Shown here piece after piece: positions 31,715 to 46,737 of a stretch of DNA of 64,000 nt (position 1 is the first letter of the stretch; every line of letters starts with the position of its first letter). A program made the position numbers and the translations under genes. The notes beneath the pieces are model-generated. The model did not search any database and was not told where the DNA came from. It was given only the letters and a program-made list of their open reading frames with translations. Origin of the DNA: Magicicada septendecula (taxonomy: Eukaryota; Arthropoda; Insecta; Hemiptera; Cicadidae); contig CM068367.1 of assembly GCA_034769895.1 (NCBI GenBank), positions 1,315,921,046 to 1,315,985,045 on the forward strand. The letters run 5' to 3'.

Positions 31715-32110
31715 AAGTTGGAACCCAGATCGTGGTTTTGGACGACAACCAGCTGTGGGCAGCAATTGTAAATCTGACCATGGTTGGTTGCCCATGAAAT
31801 TGGTGAAAATTGAAATTAACGGGGGGCCATTTAGGGGAAATCCCCGGAACTATGGAACAGCGGCTATCACCTTGTTCGAGTAGGAACAGCAAAACAGGTG
31901 ATAGACCCGTCTTAAGGGTATAACTATGTAACATTCAGATATGATGATATCTGGCAATTTAAAAATGTAAGGCCGAAGCAAGGACAGGAGATGCCAAAAT
32001 TCCTCCAAAACTTCAGTCCTTGTGGAAGCAACTGGACGCCACAGTCCAGGGGGGGGTCATAGTGTGTGTGGAAGGGAGGTTACTCTGGGGAGTAACGAAT
32101 TAAAATTTTA
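31715..32110 (+). ncRNA. Structured RNA region of B
   Basis: Collinear with the N3 region at 26790-27165. Pairings: CTATCAC 31864-31870 / GTGATAG 31898-31904 enclosing TTGTTC/GAACAG; CAGATAT 31936-31942 / ATATCTG 31947-31953 with loop GATG; CAAGGAC 31979-31985 / GTCCTTG 32016-32022; CTGGAC 32032-32037 / GTCCAG 32044-32049 with loop GCCACA. It lies about 0.5 kb after the integrase stop, on the sense strand. Flanking single-stranded words (GGAACT-TGGAACAGCGGCT, CCGAAGCA) are conserved with N3. Confidence 0.78.
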
Positions 32111-32368
32111 AACTGACGTATGTTGATGAGTTGATGAGATGACTAAATGATTATTGTGCTCATAGCAATGAACACCACGGATACTGTTCAGTCGGCATTG
32201 TTGTCTCAAATTGTATTGATGGTCTGATTATTGCTATAATTGCTTATGACGTACATTATATTCACTTACCAGAAATAACTAATTTCATGACTTGGAGATT
32301 ATAAAAGTAGAATATTTTAAATGTATTAATGTGTATGCATTTGTTTTTATGTACTTGGCCATTTCAAG

Positions 32369-32870
32369 TAATTAATATTTTATGTAACTTGTTTTTATGT
32401 ACCTAGTAAGTTAGTATTTCCTGATGAGTTTTTTTTATTCAGAGTAGGTCAACATGATTGTATGATATGCTCATGACATGGGGAATTGATATGTACAATA
32501 ATTATTTTGAAATGTAATTTATGTTCAACCAAGGACCATGGTTGGCGGTAGCCTCAACAACGGGGTGGAAGCAACGATGGTCTTACTCCACAAAAAGGTG
32601 TCAGTAGAAATTCTTTGCGTACAGGAACGGGGAGGACCCCTAGTTTCGTGGAAAGGTAAGGTAGATTCACATTAAAAAATTAATATTACATAAAGGTAGA
32701 TTACATAATTAATATTTTATGTAACTTGTTTTTATGTACCTAGTAAGTTAGTATTTCCTGATGAGTTTTTTTTATTCAGAGTAGGTCAACATGATTGTAT
32801 GATATGCTCATGACATGGGGAATTGATATGTACAATAATTATTTTGAAATGTAATTTATGTTCAATTAAG
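32369..32870 (+). repeat. 337-bp direct duplication in the 3' region of B
   Basis: The segment starting TAATTAATATTTTATGTAAC at 32369 recurs at 32706 and stays nearly identical for ~160 bp. Between the two copies sits the 144-bp exon-derived block (32533-32676), itself a copy of 31354-31497. Confidence 0.85.
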
Positions 32871-33529
32871 TTGTATTTTTTTTTGTGTTTTATATGTATA
32901 ACATGTACCTACAATTTTGTTTAATTTTGGTGTTTACTTTGAACCAATGTATTATGATGAATTTATGTATGTACACCATATTTGAAAAGTAGTTTGAAAA
33001 TTATTTTGCTTTAACATTGATAATGAAACTTGAGATGGAACTTAGTGTAATTTGAGAAGCATTTAAATAATTTTAGATGAGTTAATGGAAATGAAAATTT
33101 TTGAATGACATAATTAATTAAAATTTAGACAAATTAAATTAATTAAAAAATAGTTGATGCTTTTCATAATTATTTTGGAAATTTTTTTTTAAATTTGAAA
33201 AAAAAATTTTGAAATTTGGTAATTGAAGATGATAGTTGACAGGTTAGGACTGAATTTTTTCATTTGAATTGGTAACTGTATTTGATTAATTTTGAAGCAA
33301 ATCTGAAGATTTTGGAATTTTTATTTTTTTAAATTGTTTTGATGTTTCAGACCGGACAGGTCAACAGGTATAGTAAATAACGAATGTTTACATTACTGTT
33401 AGGAGTATATATGTGTATGATTAAGTATAAACAAGAACCAATAATTTGCTTTTAGCGAACCAATACAATTATTTACAATTAAAGGGAAACGCATCAGTGG
33501 AGGATGTGGAAGAATGAAAAAACAGTTAC
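32871..33529 (+). other. AT-rich untranslated region of B
   Basis: No gene or repeat recognised; low-complexity AT-rich sequence. Confidence 0.5.
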
Positions 33530-33810
33530 TAGATATTTTTACGGCATGCTTAAAAGCCAAGTGATACTGTGGGGCTTACCTGTTCTGACCGACATGTTGG
33601 AGCTGCGAAGTCTTGGGTCTGTTTGACTTTGTGGTGTTGGGATTCTCTCGAAGGAAGTCCAGCAAAGTCGGATAGATGTTTCCACAAACCCATATTGTTT
33701 GTGATAAAGGATTAAAGGGGGTTATGGCTCCACATCCGCACTGATCCCTTTAGGTTAGGCAATGAGAGTTTTTATGCTCTTGGGCATAAAACCTCTCATT
33801 GGGGGGGTAC
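33530..33810 (+). promoter_or_regulatory. Conserved 3' end of B: hairpin plus polypurine tract
   Basis: Homologous to the 3' ends of N3, N4 and the remnant at 16831. The terminal hairpin is long: CAATGAGAG 33760-33768 pairs with CTCTCATTG 33793-33801, and the inner TTTTATGC pairs with GCATAAAA. The polypurine tract (TTGGGGGGGTAC) overlaps the 3' strand of the hairpin and abuts the LTR start at 33811. Confidence 0.83.
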
Positions 33811-34983
33811 TGTAATCTGTCAAAATGGGGGCTTTTATTTTTCAGTAAATTTATTTAAATTTCTTTAATATCATCATTGCAAGTCCCATGTGAAATAGCG
33901 TTGTATTCAAACAATGAACAGTAACATAACTTTTTGGGCTGTGTGTTGTCGGAGAACGCAATACTTGGTTGTGAAATGAGTATTTGTCACATACGGTATG
34001 CGCGTACACAAACCCGGGCGCAGCTTCTACGCACAACAGTTTGAACCGATGTGACCAAAAATGGCTAAGGAGAAAGAGTTTCTTGCCATGTGCTTTGGAG
34101 ATGGAGGAAATCAATGAAGAGGCTCCACCCACCAAAGTCTCTTATATCGTCACCTCTTAACATTGTTAGCTCAACTGGCACATAGACAGTCCATACTTCG
34201 TGTACGGCAACGAAAAAGTCCCAGCCTGAAGGCAGTGCCTTCCCGTTCAGCAACAAAGAAGTGGGGAGTTTAGTGTGCACTCTCAGCTCAGTCACAAACC
34301 CGGCCGGGTGTTATTAGACTCGACTTATAAAACACCGAGTCTAATTTTAGTAAAAAATGTGTTAAATTTCATCCAATAGAAGAATAACGTAGGAGTTGCT
34401 GAAGTAATAGCAAAGAACAAAATTTAACCAAATTCGGTAAAATAGTGAAAGTGCGTAAACATGCGTGACGCAACGGCGTGGTACCACGTAAGTCTTGAAC
34501 ACGTAACAGTTTTTTTTATTTTATATAAATAGGCAAAACTAAAAGGAAATAAATGAGATCTCAAATAATTTTGTATGTGAGTTGTGTGTAGATAAGAAAA
34601 TAAAAATAAAAGGTACTGGTTCTTTTAGAATAATCGATGTTAGATAGTTAAAGCTTTTGATATAGATAAAAATGATGATGATGTATTTCATAGGTTAAAA
34701 AAGAAAAAGGTTAACATTTTTTTTATTTTTTATATCATGCATAGAAGGAAGTGGGAAGAATAAATGTCATATTACTAGTAAATAAAATGTTATCTGTTAT
34801 ATTATAATTTGTTAAACAAATCATTTCAAACATCTCATTTCTTTTGCTGCACTGATTAGTTCGTCGCACGAATGGGGTTAGTTCAACACTAGAGATCACA
34901 CATAACGGCCAAAACACATAAGAATTTAAGGTAGGTGGAAGTTTTAAAAACTTTTATTATAAAAAAAGAATTATATAGTTACA
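33811..34983 (+). repeat. 3' LTR of B
   Basis: Starts TGTAATCTGTC after the polypurine tract and ends TATAGTTACA; 1173 bp. A near-consensus splice donor (AAG/GTAGGT) is at 34931. It is strongly diverged from LTR-D at 17210, so the two are not an obvious LTR pair; B is either old, recombinant, or has lost its own 5' LTR. Confidence 0.75.
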
Positions 34984-36584
<1,601 letters not shown>

Positions 36585-36639
36585 TTATGCTATAAGTAAT
36601 GAACATCTTTCGAAAATAAGTTTTTCAATCATAATCTCA

Positions 36640-36665
36640 TGTGTGTGTGTGTGTGTGTGTGTGTG
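36640..36665. repeat. (TG)n microsatellite
   Basis: About 13 TG dinucleotide units, intronic, 70 bp upstream of exon g in gene orientation. Confidence 0.95.
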
Positions 36666-37324
36666 AAGTACTTCTTATAAAACTCTAAACTCATCTAATA
36701 CCACATACACAACTACACACGATTACAAGCTTTTAACGTTAATTTATTCTACTGTATATTGTATCTGTACCCAGTCACAAAATGAACTTCAAAATCACAA
36801 CACTTGTGAGATAAAACATCTGTAGTAGAATTAAATCAAAACATAAATTTTTGTTCTGTTTAGTGGTGGATCCATAGGAAGTGCGAGAGCTACAATCTTC
36901 CCCACAGAAATAATGATTTTGAAAAAGCTGAGTAAAAAAAAAACTTATAATAAAACATACATGCAATAAGGAAGTCGCTGAACAGTAATCAAAACAATTC
37001 TGAAAGAGGCTTATGAAATGTGGGAGAGACTCTTGTAAATATGTATGAAGACACAAGGAGAATACGACAATTTTCTAAGTAAATACTCATTAGCTGGATA
37101 CTATCCAGACAGATCACACACTCTCTTTCTATACTAATTCAAACAATTATTTTCTAAAGAACATAATTACATATAACTTTAGGAAGGTCTGTTATCAGTG
37201 ATGAATTAAACAATGGGAGAGTGAATGATTCAAGAAGTGTCTGACTAAGATGCAGTGTTCACATGCCATGTTTGTGCTTTATTCAAAATAGAAACATTTA
37301 AAATAATCCCATTTTTAAGAAGTA

Positions 37325-38415
37325 TGAGGGCACTCTGAAAAGTTTTCGGTCTCAGCACCAAGTGAAATTTATTCAAGGTTTATTAAAGTGTGTGAGGACT
37401 CTTCTCCTTCATTTTCAACAGTTAAAAAATGGGCTGCCGGGTTTAAACGTGGTCGTACCAGCATGGAAGCTGATCCACATGAAGGATGTCCAAAAAATGG
37501 CAACAACTCCGGAAACTGTCAAAAAAAGTGCACAATATGGTTCTGGAGGATCGTCGAATTAAAGCACATGGAATTTCTGTGACTACAAGCATTTCAAAAG
37601 AACCTGTTGGACATATTTTACACAAGGAACTGCAAATGAAAAAGCTTTGTGCTATGTGGGTGATGCGCTTGCTCACAGAAGATCAAAATGCAAGCGTATG
37701 AAAATGTCTGAACAATGCTTGTAGCGTTTTAATAAGAATAAAGCAGATTTTGCGCATCGGTTTATTAAGATGGATGAAACTTGGATCCACCACACAACAC
37801 CAGAGTCCAAACAACAGTCAAAGCAGTGGACAGAAGCTCATTGTTCAGCGCCAAAGAAGGCAAAGTCAATTCAATCCACAGGAAAAGTCATACCATCAGT
37901 ACTTTGGGATGCTAACAGTGTTATGTACATCGATTACCTTAAAAAGGGTGCAACAATAACTGGGAATATTATTTCAACCTTTTATTAAAACTATACAAAA
38001 AATTTGTGAAAAAGACTTCGTTTGCAGAAGAAAACAATAATTTTTCACCAAGACAATGCACCTACCCATAAAAGTGATTTGACAATGGGAAAATTAAGAG
38101 ACCTCTGCTATGAATTGTTGGAATATCCTCCCTATTCCCCAGATTTGGCTCACTCAGCCTTTCATCTTTTCCCAAAACTCAAAATTATTTTTCGGTGGTC
38201 AACGTTTTTCATTGGATCAAGAGGTAATTTCAGTTGTAGAGGAGTATTTTGCAGACTTTACAGAAAACGTCTTGAGGGACAGGAGAGTGGCACTGGAACA
38301 AAGCTGGAATAAACGTGTTATGCTAAAAAGAGATTATGTTGAAAAATAAATATATTTTTGAAATTATAAATTCGATTTTTCATTGTTAGGCCAAGAACTT
38401 TTCAGACCGCCCTCA
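37325..38415 (+). mobile_element. mariner-type transposon with TA duplication
   Basis: Terminal inverted repeats begin TGAGGGCACTCTGAAAAGTT (37325) and, on the other strand, TGAGGGCGGTCTGAAAAGTT (38415). They are flanked by TA (37323-37324 and 38416-38417), the Tc1/mariner target. 1091 bp, slightly short for mariner. It sits in the intron between exons f and g of the host gene, opposite to the gene. Confidence 0.93.
37362..38349 (+). pseudogene. mariner transposase, frame-broken
   Basis: Pieces in three frames give the transposase: the linker region (VKKVHNMVLEDRRIKAHG-like), catalytic Asp 1 in KMDETWIHHTTPE, Asp 2 in FHQDNAPTHKS and Asp 3 in PPYSPDLAHSAFHLFP. Asp 2 to Asp 3 spacing fits DD34D. 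The N-terminal helix-turn-helix is partly shortened. Several frameshifts make it inactive. Confidence 0.9.
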
Positions 38416-38466
38416 TAAACTACAAATGAAAATATTTTGACTGCTGTACAGAAGACTGGATTCTCA

Positions 38467-39548
<1,082 letters not shown>

Positions 39549-39552
39549 TTAA

Positions 39553-41841
39553 CCCATTCGCTGACTTTGACGAATGTAGCTCGCATCATTTTATCAGTAC
39601 CGTGGAGACTTTGATGAGTGTAGCTCGTACCACTTGTTCAGTTCACTGACTTTGACGGCAATCACTCGCCAATGTTGTTTCAATGTAAGAAATGCTTTGT
39701 AGTAGTTTCATGAATCTCCAACAGATGTCGGGCAGATGTAAATGCTTTCCACATGTGTTTTTATTTACTGCTATATAGCGTTGTTTTCTGTGAGCATTGT
39801 AAACAGACCGTTTGTTTGATACTGTCTTCATCCTGCAAGATGAGTTATGTGCGTGATAAATATTTAACACCGGAAGAAATTGAAAGATTATTATGTGAAA
39901 GTGACAGTGAAATTACAGATGAAGAAGATTTTGTACTTCCTATAAATTTGGAGCTAAATGACAGTTCAGAAACCAGTAGTGACAGTGAAAGTGATGAACA
40001 GGGAGGTTATGTTTATGACTGGGACTGGCAAAACATAAATAATATTGTTATTCCAATTACTTTTACTGGTGATTCTGGGGTAAACAGTGATATAATACAA
40101 AATCTTAGTCAGAATTCTGTGACAAAAGAAATCGATATTTTCAATGAAATATTGAGTGAAGATTTTTACCAAATGATTGTTCTTGAAACCAATCAGTATG
40201 CTCGAGTAAAGTTGGACACTGCTGATGTTCAGAATCGGCAGAAATGCTCAACTACGGTTGACGAACTAAAAACGCTTTTTGCAATTATAGTGCTGATGTC
40301 ACAGAACCCGAAACAATGGCTGGAAATGTACTGGACGAAGAGGAAAATTCTTTGTACACCTATTTTTTCTGAGGTAATGCCTTATAAACGTTTTTTACTT
40401 TTATGTAAATATCTGCATTTTGCAAATGACTTTGAAGGTGATGATGATAGGCTGAAAAAATTAGGCCTATGATAGAATATATGAATATAAATATTCAACA
40501 TGTATATACTCCTGACAGAAATGTAGTTGTTGATGAAAGTTTGGTAAAGTGTAGAGGGCGACTATCTTACATTCAGATCAATCCATCAAAGCGTTCTCGG
40601 TTTGGAGTAAAGTTTTACAAATTGAATGAGTCCAAATCAGGATATTGTTGGAAGTTTTCAGTTTATTGTGGCCAGAATATTCGTAATAATATGTTGGTCA
40701 GTGAAGCTGTTGTTATGAATATAAGTGACCCACTTTTGAACCAGGGTTATGTTATCTATTTAGACAACTGGTACAGTTCTCCTTCATTATTCAGGTCACT
40801 GTTGCAAAATAAAACATATGCCATTGGAACTGTTCGTGGACATAGGAAAAACATGCCTACAGTTGTTGTTACAAAAAAAATTGTCTAAAGGAGAAGTAAC
40901 ATACCAAAGTACCAATAACATCCTGTGTCTCAAATGGCAAGACAAGAAAGACGTTTTGATGTTATCATCACTTCATGAATCACCCGTCATGACTGACAAT
41001 GGAAAACTAGAAAGGTGAAGCAAAAGATTAGGGGCCACACACGTGTACAAGAAATAACTGTAACAAAACCTAATGTTGTTATAGACTATAACAGTGCTAT
41101 GGGTGGTGTAGACCACCAAGATCAGGTCCTTTCGTGCTTTCCAGTCATGACAAGGTATTCTAAAAGTTATAAAAAACTGTTTTTTTTATATGTTTGACAT
41201 GGCTCTATATAATTCCTTTGTGATATGGAAAATTATGACAGGAAAGAAAGTCATTCACAGATTTCTGATTGAATTTTGTAGACCAGGTCTAAGAAAATGT
41301 TACATTACCTCAGTATCCAACCCGTGGAAGACCATCAGTTGGACCTACTCCTCTGCGACTTCAGGGCAAACAGTGGGGACATTTTGTAGTAAAGATACCA
41401 CCAACTTCTTCAAAAGCAAATCCTACTAAGAGATGTTATTTGTGTTTCAAAAAAAAATTAGAAGTGAAACAGTGTGGCAGTGTGAAAAGTGCGAGATCCC
41501 GCTACATGTACCAAAATGCTTTCGCGATTATCATTCAAAATTAAATATTTTGGACTAGTAAACCTGTAATGGAACTGCTTATTATTTACATATTTTCTTA
41601 ATTGTAAGTAATTGTGTATTCCAATATATGTTTTGTAAAGTTTATATTCAAAAGGGACTCTTGAACGCTTCTATAAAAGTGCTTCGGTACGAACAAATGA
41701 AAATTAAAAAATTTGGAAAAACACATAAACTGTAAGTAAAATTTTTTTGTACATTGTAACATATTTGTAAGTATTAATCTGCAATAAAAAAATAGTCATT
41801 TTTCGAAAATAAATTTCTTAAAAAAATAGTCAGTGAATGGG
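39553..41841 (+). mobile_element. piggyBac transposon, TSD TTAA
   Basis: Termini CCCATTCGCTGACT (39553) and AGTCAGTGAATGGG (41841) form imperfect inverted repeats flanked by TTAA on both sides (39549-39552 and 41842-41845). Three subterminal direct repeats of the type GACTTTGAcgaaTGTAGCTCG lie at about 39562-39670. Length 2289 bp, typical of the family. Located in intron e-f of the host gene, opposite strand. Confidence 0.95.
39840..41560 (+). pseudogene. piggyBac transposase, several frameshifts
   Basis: The ATG at 39840 (MSYVRDKYLTPEEIERLL) starts an acidic N-terminus. The DDE_Tnp_1_7 domain follows, with the three Asp of the family visible: VVVDESLVKCRGR, VIYLDNWYSSPSLF and DYNSAMGGVDHQDQ. 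Frameshifts occur near 40460, 40885, 41015 and 41190. The cysteine-rich C-terminal domain (RCYLCFKKK, then further Cys and His) ends around 41545. The element could not make its own transposase, but the catalytic residues and termini survive, implying moderate age. Confidence 0.93.
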
Positions 41842-41845
41842 TTAA

Positions 41846-42670
41846 CTTGATACTGCAATCTTGTAACATTTGTAACTATGTGCTGTGAGAGTGAATGCGC
41901 GTGTCCCGTAACTAGTCTGCTTTGTACTAAAACTCATATGGGACTTTCAGCATTGACTTGGTCGAAGAGTACCGGCAGTTTTTGAATTTCTTCAGAAGCT
42001 ATCATTTGCTGATGGAAGAGACAGAGGCTGACAATTTGTGAGAGTACCCAACAAACACGTCTCTACGACAGGCCCCCAAATGACATCATCGGCAACATCA
42101 TGCTTCCAGAGGGCACACCCTTTTCTGTTCTTTCAATTAAACTAATTAATTATTAAATAAAGCACATCTAGAATTCCAAGTTTGTAACACTTCAGACAGA
42201 AAAGAAAATGAACCAAGTTTATTTGTTTATGCGACACGAAAAAGTTTGTTATAATTAATGAGTTCGTGGTAGCATGTAATAGCTATTAACATTTTTTAAA
42301 CTGATATTGATTGATGCACCGACATTAATTTTAGTCCGCTCGCTGGCTTAATTTTTTACACGTAAAGAGTCACATCTTTATCCTACTAAAATAAAGCAAT
42401 ACTGATTCTGCTCACTAAAGCTTGGTACTAATCATTTTCTGTTATGCCTTATTTATTCCATTCAATGTAACATTACAGTTAATGGTGTCGAAATATTTTT
42501 TGTGTTATGTCTGTTTGGGCCCCGCGGCTCATCATACAATTTAATACACATAGCATGTACCAATATTAATGTATAAAAGCAATTAGGCATGCACTTACAC
42601 TGTTCTTATAATTACTGCGACTGATTACAATGTATTATTACGGTTGTACATTTTCACTGACAATACTTAC
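41846..42670. other. Intron sequence, nothing seen
   Basis: AT-rich intron sequence of the host gene between the piggyBac and exon e. No exon or repeat detected. Confidence 0.6.
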
Positions 42671-42820
42671 AAGTGTGTAATGTAATACAGTATAGCCCAA
42701 GCAGCCACATGTTCTCCTTTTGTCTGGATGAAATGAAAATTAATCGCATGGAACAGTAGGGACAGTGACTTCAAATATACCAGCACAGCCATTAGGTAAT
42801 GGATTTTGAAGACGGGGTGC
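42671..42820 (-). CDS. GPR107/GPR108: GPR107/GPR108-like gene, exon e (TM2)
   Basis: 150 bp; acceptor TTATTGCAG before 42820, donor GTAAGT after 42671. It reads (K)HPVFKIHYLMAVLVYLKSL, then LLFHAINFHFIQTKGEH and AAWAILYYITHL. Phases match on both sides (one base completing Lys, two bases starting Leu). The KIH-LM--L---KSLSL and YYITHL motifs are diagnostic of GPR107/GPR108. Confidence 0.95.
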
Positions 42821-43041
42821 CTGCAATAATTCTGAATATTGACACTGTTATGTATTACTGATTTACTTGCAATTTTAGTAAATTCTATCTGCTTCTATTT
42901 ACAAGCTTACCAACAAAGATTTTATCCAGTACTTATTGAAAATCGAATGTAACACTTAGTTTATAAATGCTAGTTTCAATTATAAAAGAAACTGTACACA
43001 TACATCAATCATGTATAGTACATACTTTCAATAAGATTATA

Positions 43042-44365
43042 CGAGGTCTGACAATTAAGTTCGCGAACTCATCCTAGAAAATATGCTACATACCTTACTG
43101 CTGAATAGCACTGTAGTCACCTTCAAAGTATTCCCCTTGGAAAACTATACACCGATTCCAGCACCTACTCCACCCTTTAAAGCAATTTTGAAACTCTTTT
43201 TCTGGAATGGCCTTTTCATAATGGCCGTCATATTAGCCTTAATGTCCTCAATGTCATCAAAACGTCTTCCTTTCACAAACTTCTTTGATCTTCAAGTAAA
43301 TAAAGAAGTCACTGGGGGGGCAAGGTCACGTGAGTATGGTGGGTGGTCTACCAAAGGTATTTGTTTTTGTGCCAAAAACTCCCGTACAGACAGTGCCATG
43401 TGCGCAGGTGCATTGTTGTGATACACAAGCCATGAGTTGTTGGCGAAAAGTTCTGGTTGTTTGCATCTCACTTTTTCACGCAACCTCTGCAGCACTTCCA
43501 AATAGCACACTTAGTTAACTTTTCTGGTGGTACAAATTCATCATGAGCAATATCTCGGATATCAAAAAAAGTTATCAAAATAACGTTTTGATTGACAGAA
43601 CTTTTTTGGTCGTGGAGAATCAGGTGACTTCCACTGGGCACTTTGTTGCTTAGTTTCAAAGCGATGCGTGAAGACCCAGGTTTCATCACCTGTGATTATT
43701 CAGCCAAAACATCGTCTTGCCTCTCCAACAGGTCTGTGCACAGTTCAACCCTCCTTTGCTTTTGTTCATCGGTGAGCTCCTTTTGGGACCATTTTAGCAC
43801 ACACCTTCCGCATGCCAAGGTCTTCAGTTAAAACTTTCCGCACAGTTTTCCCTAGCACTGTTCACTTGGTCTGCTATGGATCTCACAGTCAGTCGCCAAT
43901 TTTGACAATGTTGTTGTCTGTTTGGCAGGTTACTGGCCGCCCTACCCTTTCTTCATCAGTCACTTGTTCCCTCCACTCAGAAAACCGTTTAATCCATTTG
44001 AACAACGCTGTTTTCTTCATAGCATTCTCGCCATACACCTGCACTAACATTCCTGTATTTCACTCCCACTCTTGCCCAGTTTCACAGGAAATTTGATGTT
44101 TGTTCGTTACTCTAATTCCACCTCAGATTTTTTTCACAACAGTGCATACACACAACCACAAACAACAATGCATGCCACTCAGCACAAATCCGCCACGTGC
44201 CAACACTGACAAGTCGAATGGAACACATCAATCCGTCAGCACAACATGCCACACTGCTGTGAGACACTGAAATACCAAGGTTATGAAATCTTACAAAGCT
44301 GCTTGTATAGTGCTGCCCTTAGCAATAAACGGTGGCGAGTTCATGAAGTTAATTGTCAGACCTTG
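43042..44365 (-). mobile_element. Second mariner transposon, TA duplication
   Basis: 1324 bp with ~30-bp terminal inverted repeats: CGAGGTCTGACAATTAAG at 43042 and, on the minus strand, CAAGGTCTGACAATTAAC at 44365; flanked by TA. Located in intron d-e of the host gene and in the same orientation as the gene. A different subfamily from the 37325 copy by both ends and protein. Confidence 0.93.
43292..44150 (-). pseudogene. mariner transposase, broken
   Basis: Minus-strand frames give VSVREFLAQKQIPL-like and PPYSRDLAPP (third Asp kept), preceded by VYHNNAPAH, where the usual catalytic Asp (HDNAPAH) has become Asn. Upstream pieces (MMKPGSSRIALKLSNKVPSG, then the linker and helix-turn-helix) occur in other frames with stops. 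The transposase cannot be active because of the Asp loss and the frameshifts. Confidence 0.88.
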
Positions 44366-44380
44366 TATATGAACAGAACA

Positions 44381-44400
44381 GAACACACACACACACACAC

Positions 44401-44434
<34 letters not shown>
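44381..44434. repeat. (AC)n microsatellite
   Basis: About 27 AC units with one AC-to-GC interruption near 44404; intronic, just outside the mariner right end. Confidence 0.95.
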
Positions 44435-44438
<4 letters not shown>

Positions 44439-44675
44439 TGAAGGGCTGATGACTAGAATGTAGATTATAATGTGAACACACTACGTGCACCACAAGTATG
44501 TAAACCTATAAAGAATCCTGAATGACACCAACATACTGAATAACTGTGATATGTGCCAAGTCTATGTACCATGTAATGTATCACAATATGTGTAACATGT
44601 GGCGTACATGTACTTGGATAGTGCATACATACTACATTCAGAAATATACAGTTACAATTAATTGTACACACTCAC

Positions 44676-44812
44676 TTGCTTTTAACCAAAATAAACACCC
44701 AGAAACATCCAGACAGCAAAAACAGCACAGACATCATGAAATACAGAGCTGGAAGGGGCATTTCGCCTGCAGACAAGTAATTGCCCCTGTTGTTTTTTTC
44801 CATTATTTCCAT
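44676..44812 (-). CDS. GPR107/GPR108: GPR107/GPR108-like gene, exon d (start of TM1)
   Basis: 137 bp; acceptor CTGTTTTAG before 44812, donor AA/GTGAGT after 44676. Encodes NNRGNYLSAGEMPLPALY, then FMMSVLFLLSGCFWVFIL: the juxtamembrane NYLSAGE-PLP motif and first transmembrane helix of GPR107/GPR108. It begins in phase 0 and ends with two bases of a Lys codon completed by exon e. Confidence 0.95.
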
Positions 44813-46127
44813 CTAAAACAGAATTTCAACTATTGAAAAAAATATACTGAGATGACACGTAAAGTGCTAAAGTACATCATACTTCCATAACAATAGAAGA
44901 ATAAACCAGATTTAAATCATATGATAAAATAAGGTTACAAGTAAATAAATTTTGAATGGTATCACAACGTCTATGCAATTATGTCGACCGCTGATTTCAT
45001 TACAAATTATTAACGTTTTATGCTTGCAATCACACAAATCAGTCATATTTGTAGGCCTGCCATAAGGAGAGGCTTATGATTCCGACTGTCTTATCTTTTC
45101 TTGAGTTTGAAAAACTCTTGTTACCTGGCAATCGTATCTCTAGAACTCTGTCAACAAGCTAATCATGATAAGCTGTACACATTTTCAAATGTTTATTTGT
45201 AAATAATTTATAAAGTCAGAAAACATTAAAAATAATAGGAAGTAACACAATTTAAGTACAGAGTGAATGCTGCATCTGGTTTTAAACATGTAACTATAGT
45301 AATTTTCATAATATCTATCAAGTATGGCTGACTGTTTATGTGGCTTTCACATGCACTAGTTGAGGTGCTTGTTACTGTACTTGTTTCAATTAATATTATG
45401 GACCTAGAAAATTCTACACCTGTATGTATGCACCTTTCCGTAAGACTGTATAATCTTGTTCAATGAGCTACAGTTTGTCATCAAGGTTCGGCAATTTTGA
45501 TAATATACCTTCATGTTACTTTTAATATTCTTTCTCACTCACTTCCAGGACAAAGTTATTGGTGGGTCCTTGCAGAAAATTTGTCTGGGGGCAACAAAAT
45601 CTATGCCCAGTCTTGATGCTTGGAGATGCTTCAAGTATATGTGTGAATGTCACAAATAACAAATAAACAAATTATGGTTCAGCTAAGTACTTACAGGAAA
45701 CCCAATCTAGTGACTATTCTACACGTTCTTAATGGTCTTAATTTTCAATTTTGCAAATCCAACCTTTTCATTCTACAAATATTCTTTTATTTTAAATGCT
45801 TAGGCTGTATCAGTTTTACTGGAAAGTCAGCACACATAAATTATTTTAAACAATATTTTATTATAGCTAACTAATAACAATTAATGAATGTCTTAACAAA
45901 AGATAGCTTATACACTGATTATAAATCTATGTTTGAAATTGATAATGCAAAAAGTTTATAAAACTACATAATTTTCTCTGTTTGGTGTCAATTTAACTGG
46001 TAAAAAAGTATACATATTTTATAAACAGATAGGACATAACCTTGGCTGGAATACTTACTACACTATAATGTAAGTTATATACTCCGTTTAACTAAAGAAT
46101 AAATAATCAACTTCCCATCGTACCTAC
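44813..46127. other. Intron c-d, nothing seen
   Basis: 1.3 kb of AT-rich intron without a recognised transposon or exon. Confidence 0.6.
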
Positions 46128-46232
46128 CGTAAAATCAATATAAACTGGTTCTTTATTATCATAATTTGGGCAGCTGTGAAAATATAAGTTATACAGCCCC
46201 TCTTCTTTTTCAGTCACCACGTACATAACAAA
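46128..46232 (-). CDS. GPR107/GPR108: GPR107/GPR108-like gene, exon c (lumenal domain)
   Basis: 105 bp (35 codons, phase 0-0); acceptor TTTACAG before 46232, donor GTAGGT after 46128. Reads FVMYVVTEKEEGLYNLYFHS, then CPNYDNKEP and YIDFT. The EGLYNLYFH-C motif is typical of the lumenal, GOLD-like domain of GPR107/GPR108 just before the first membrane helix. Confidence 0.93.
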
Positions 46233-46737
46233 CTGTAAACATGTAATACAAGTGAAAATGTATTAACGTAACTGAATAATAGACTAAAGTTTACATATAA
46301 TAAACACATTATAGATGGACCAGAATAAGTGTGGCACAGCAACAGCAATAGCACACCTATTCTTAATAACAGGATATAATGGGGGCTGTGACTTTTGCTG
46401 TGTTCCATAATCAAACAGATCACAATTCAGTTAACAAACAAATGATTAAAATATTTTTCTTAAAAACGTGAGCGCAGTGTACTAATTGTGATATATTTCA
46501 AGTTGTGACAGGAATGCTGTATGAAATCAGTGACTTTGTGAAAAATACAATCAGGTACCAGAGTAAATCAAAAATATGATGAACATGCTTCACAAATTCC
46601 AATTATAGAGAGCCATTATATTATATAGAGGTCATGTGGTGAAAAAATATATATAGAAGGTAGTAAATCTGTTACTGGTCTGCATAGGGACTACAGGAAA
46701 GAGTTATAAATGAGGTAAGCCATTCGGTAATTTAACA

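Noticed and set aside
32110-32150. GATGAG words suggesting a hammerhead ribozyme after the B structured RNA
   Set aside because: No matching GAAA segment or stem I/II pairing with the required spacing was found.
31211-33529. An env gene downstream of B integrase
   Set aside because: No long frame, signal peptide, furin-like site with membrane anchor, or envelope motif was seen.
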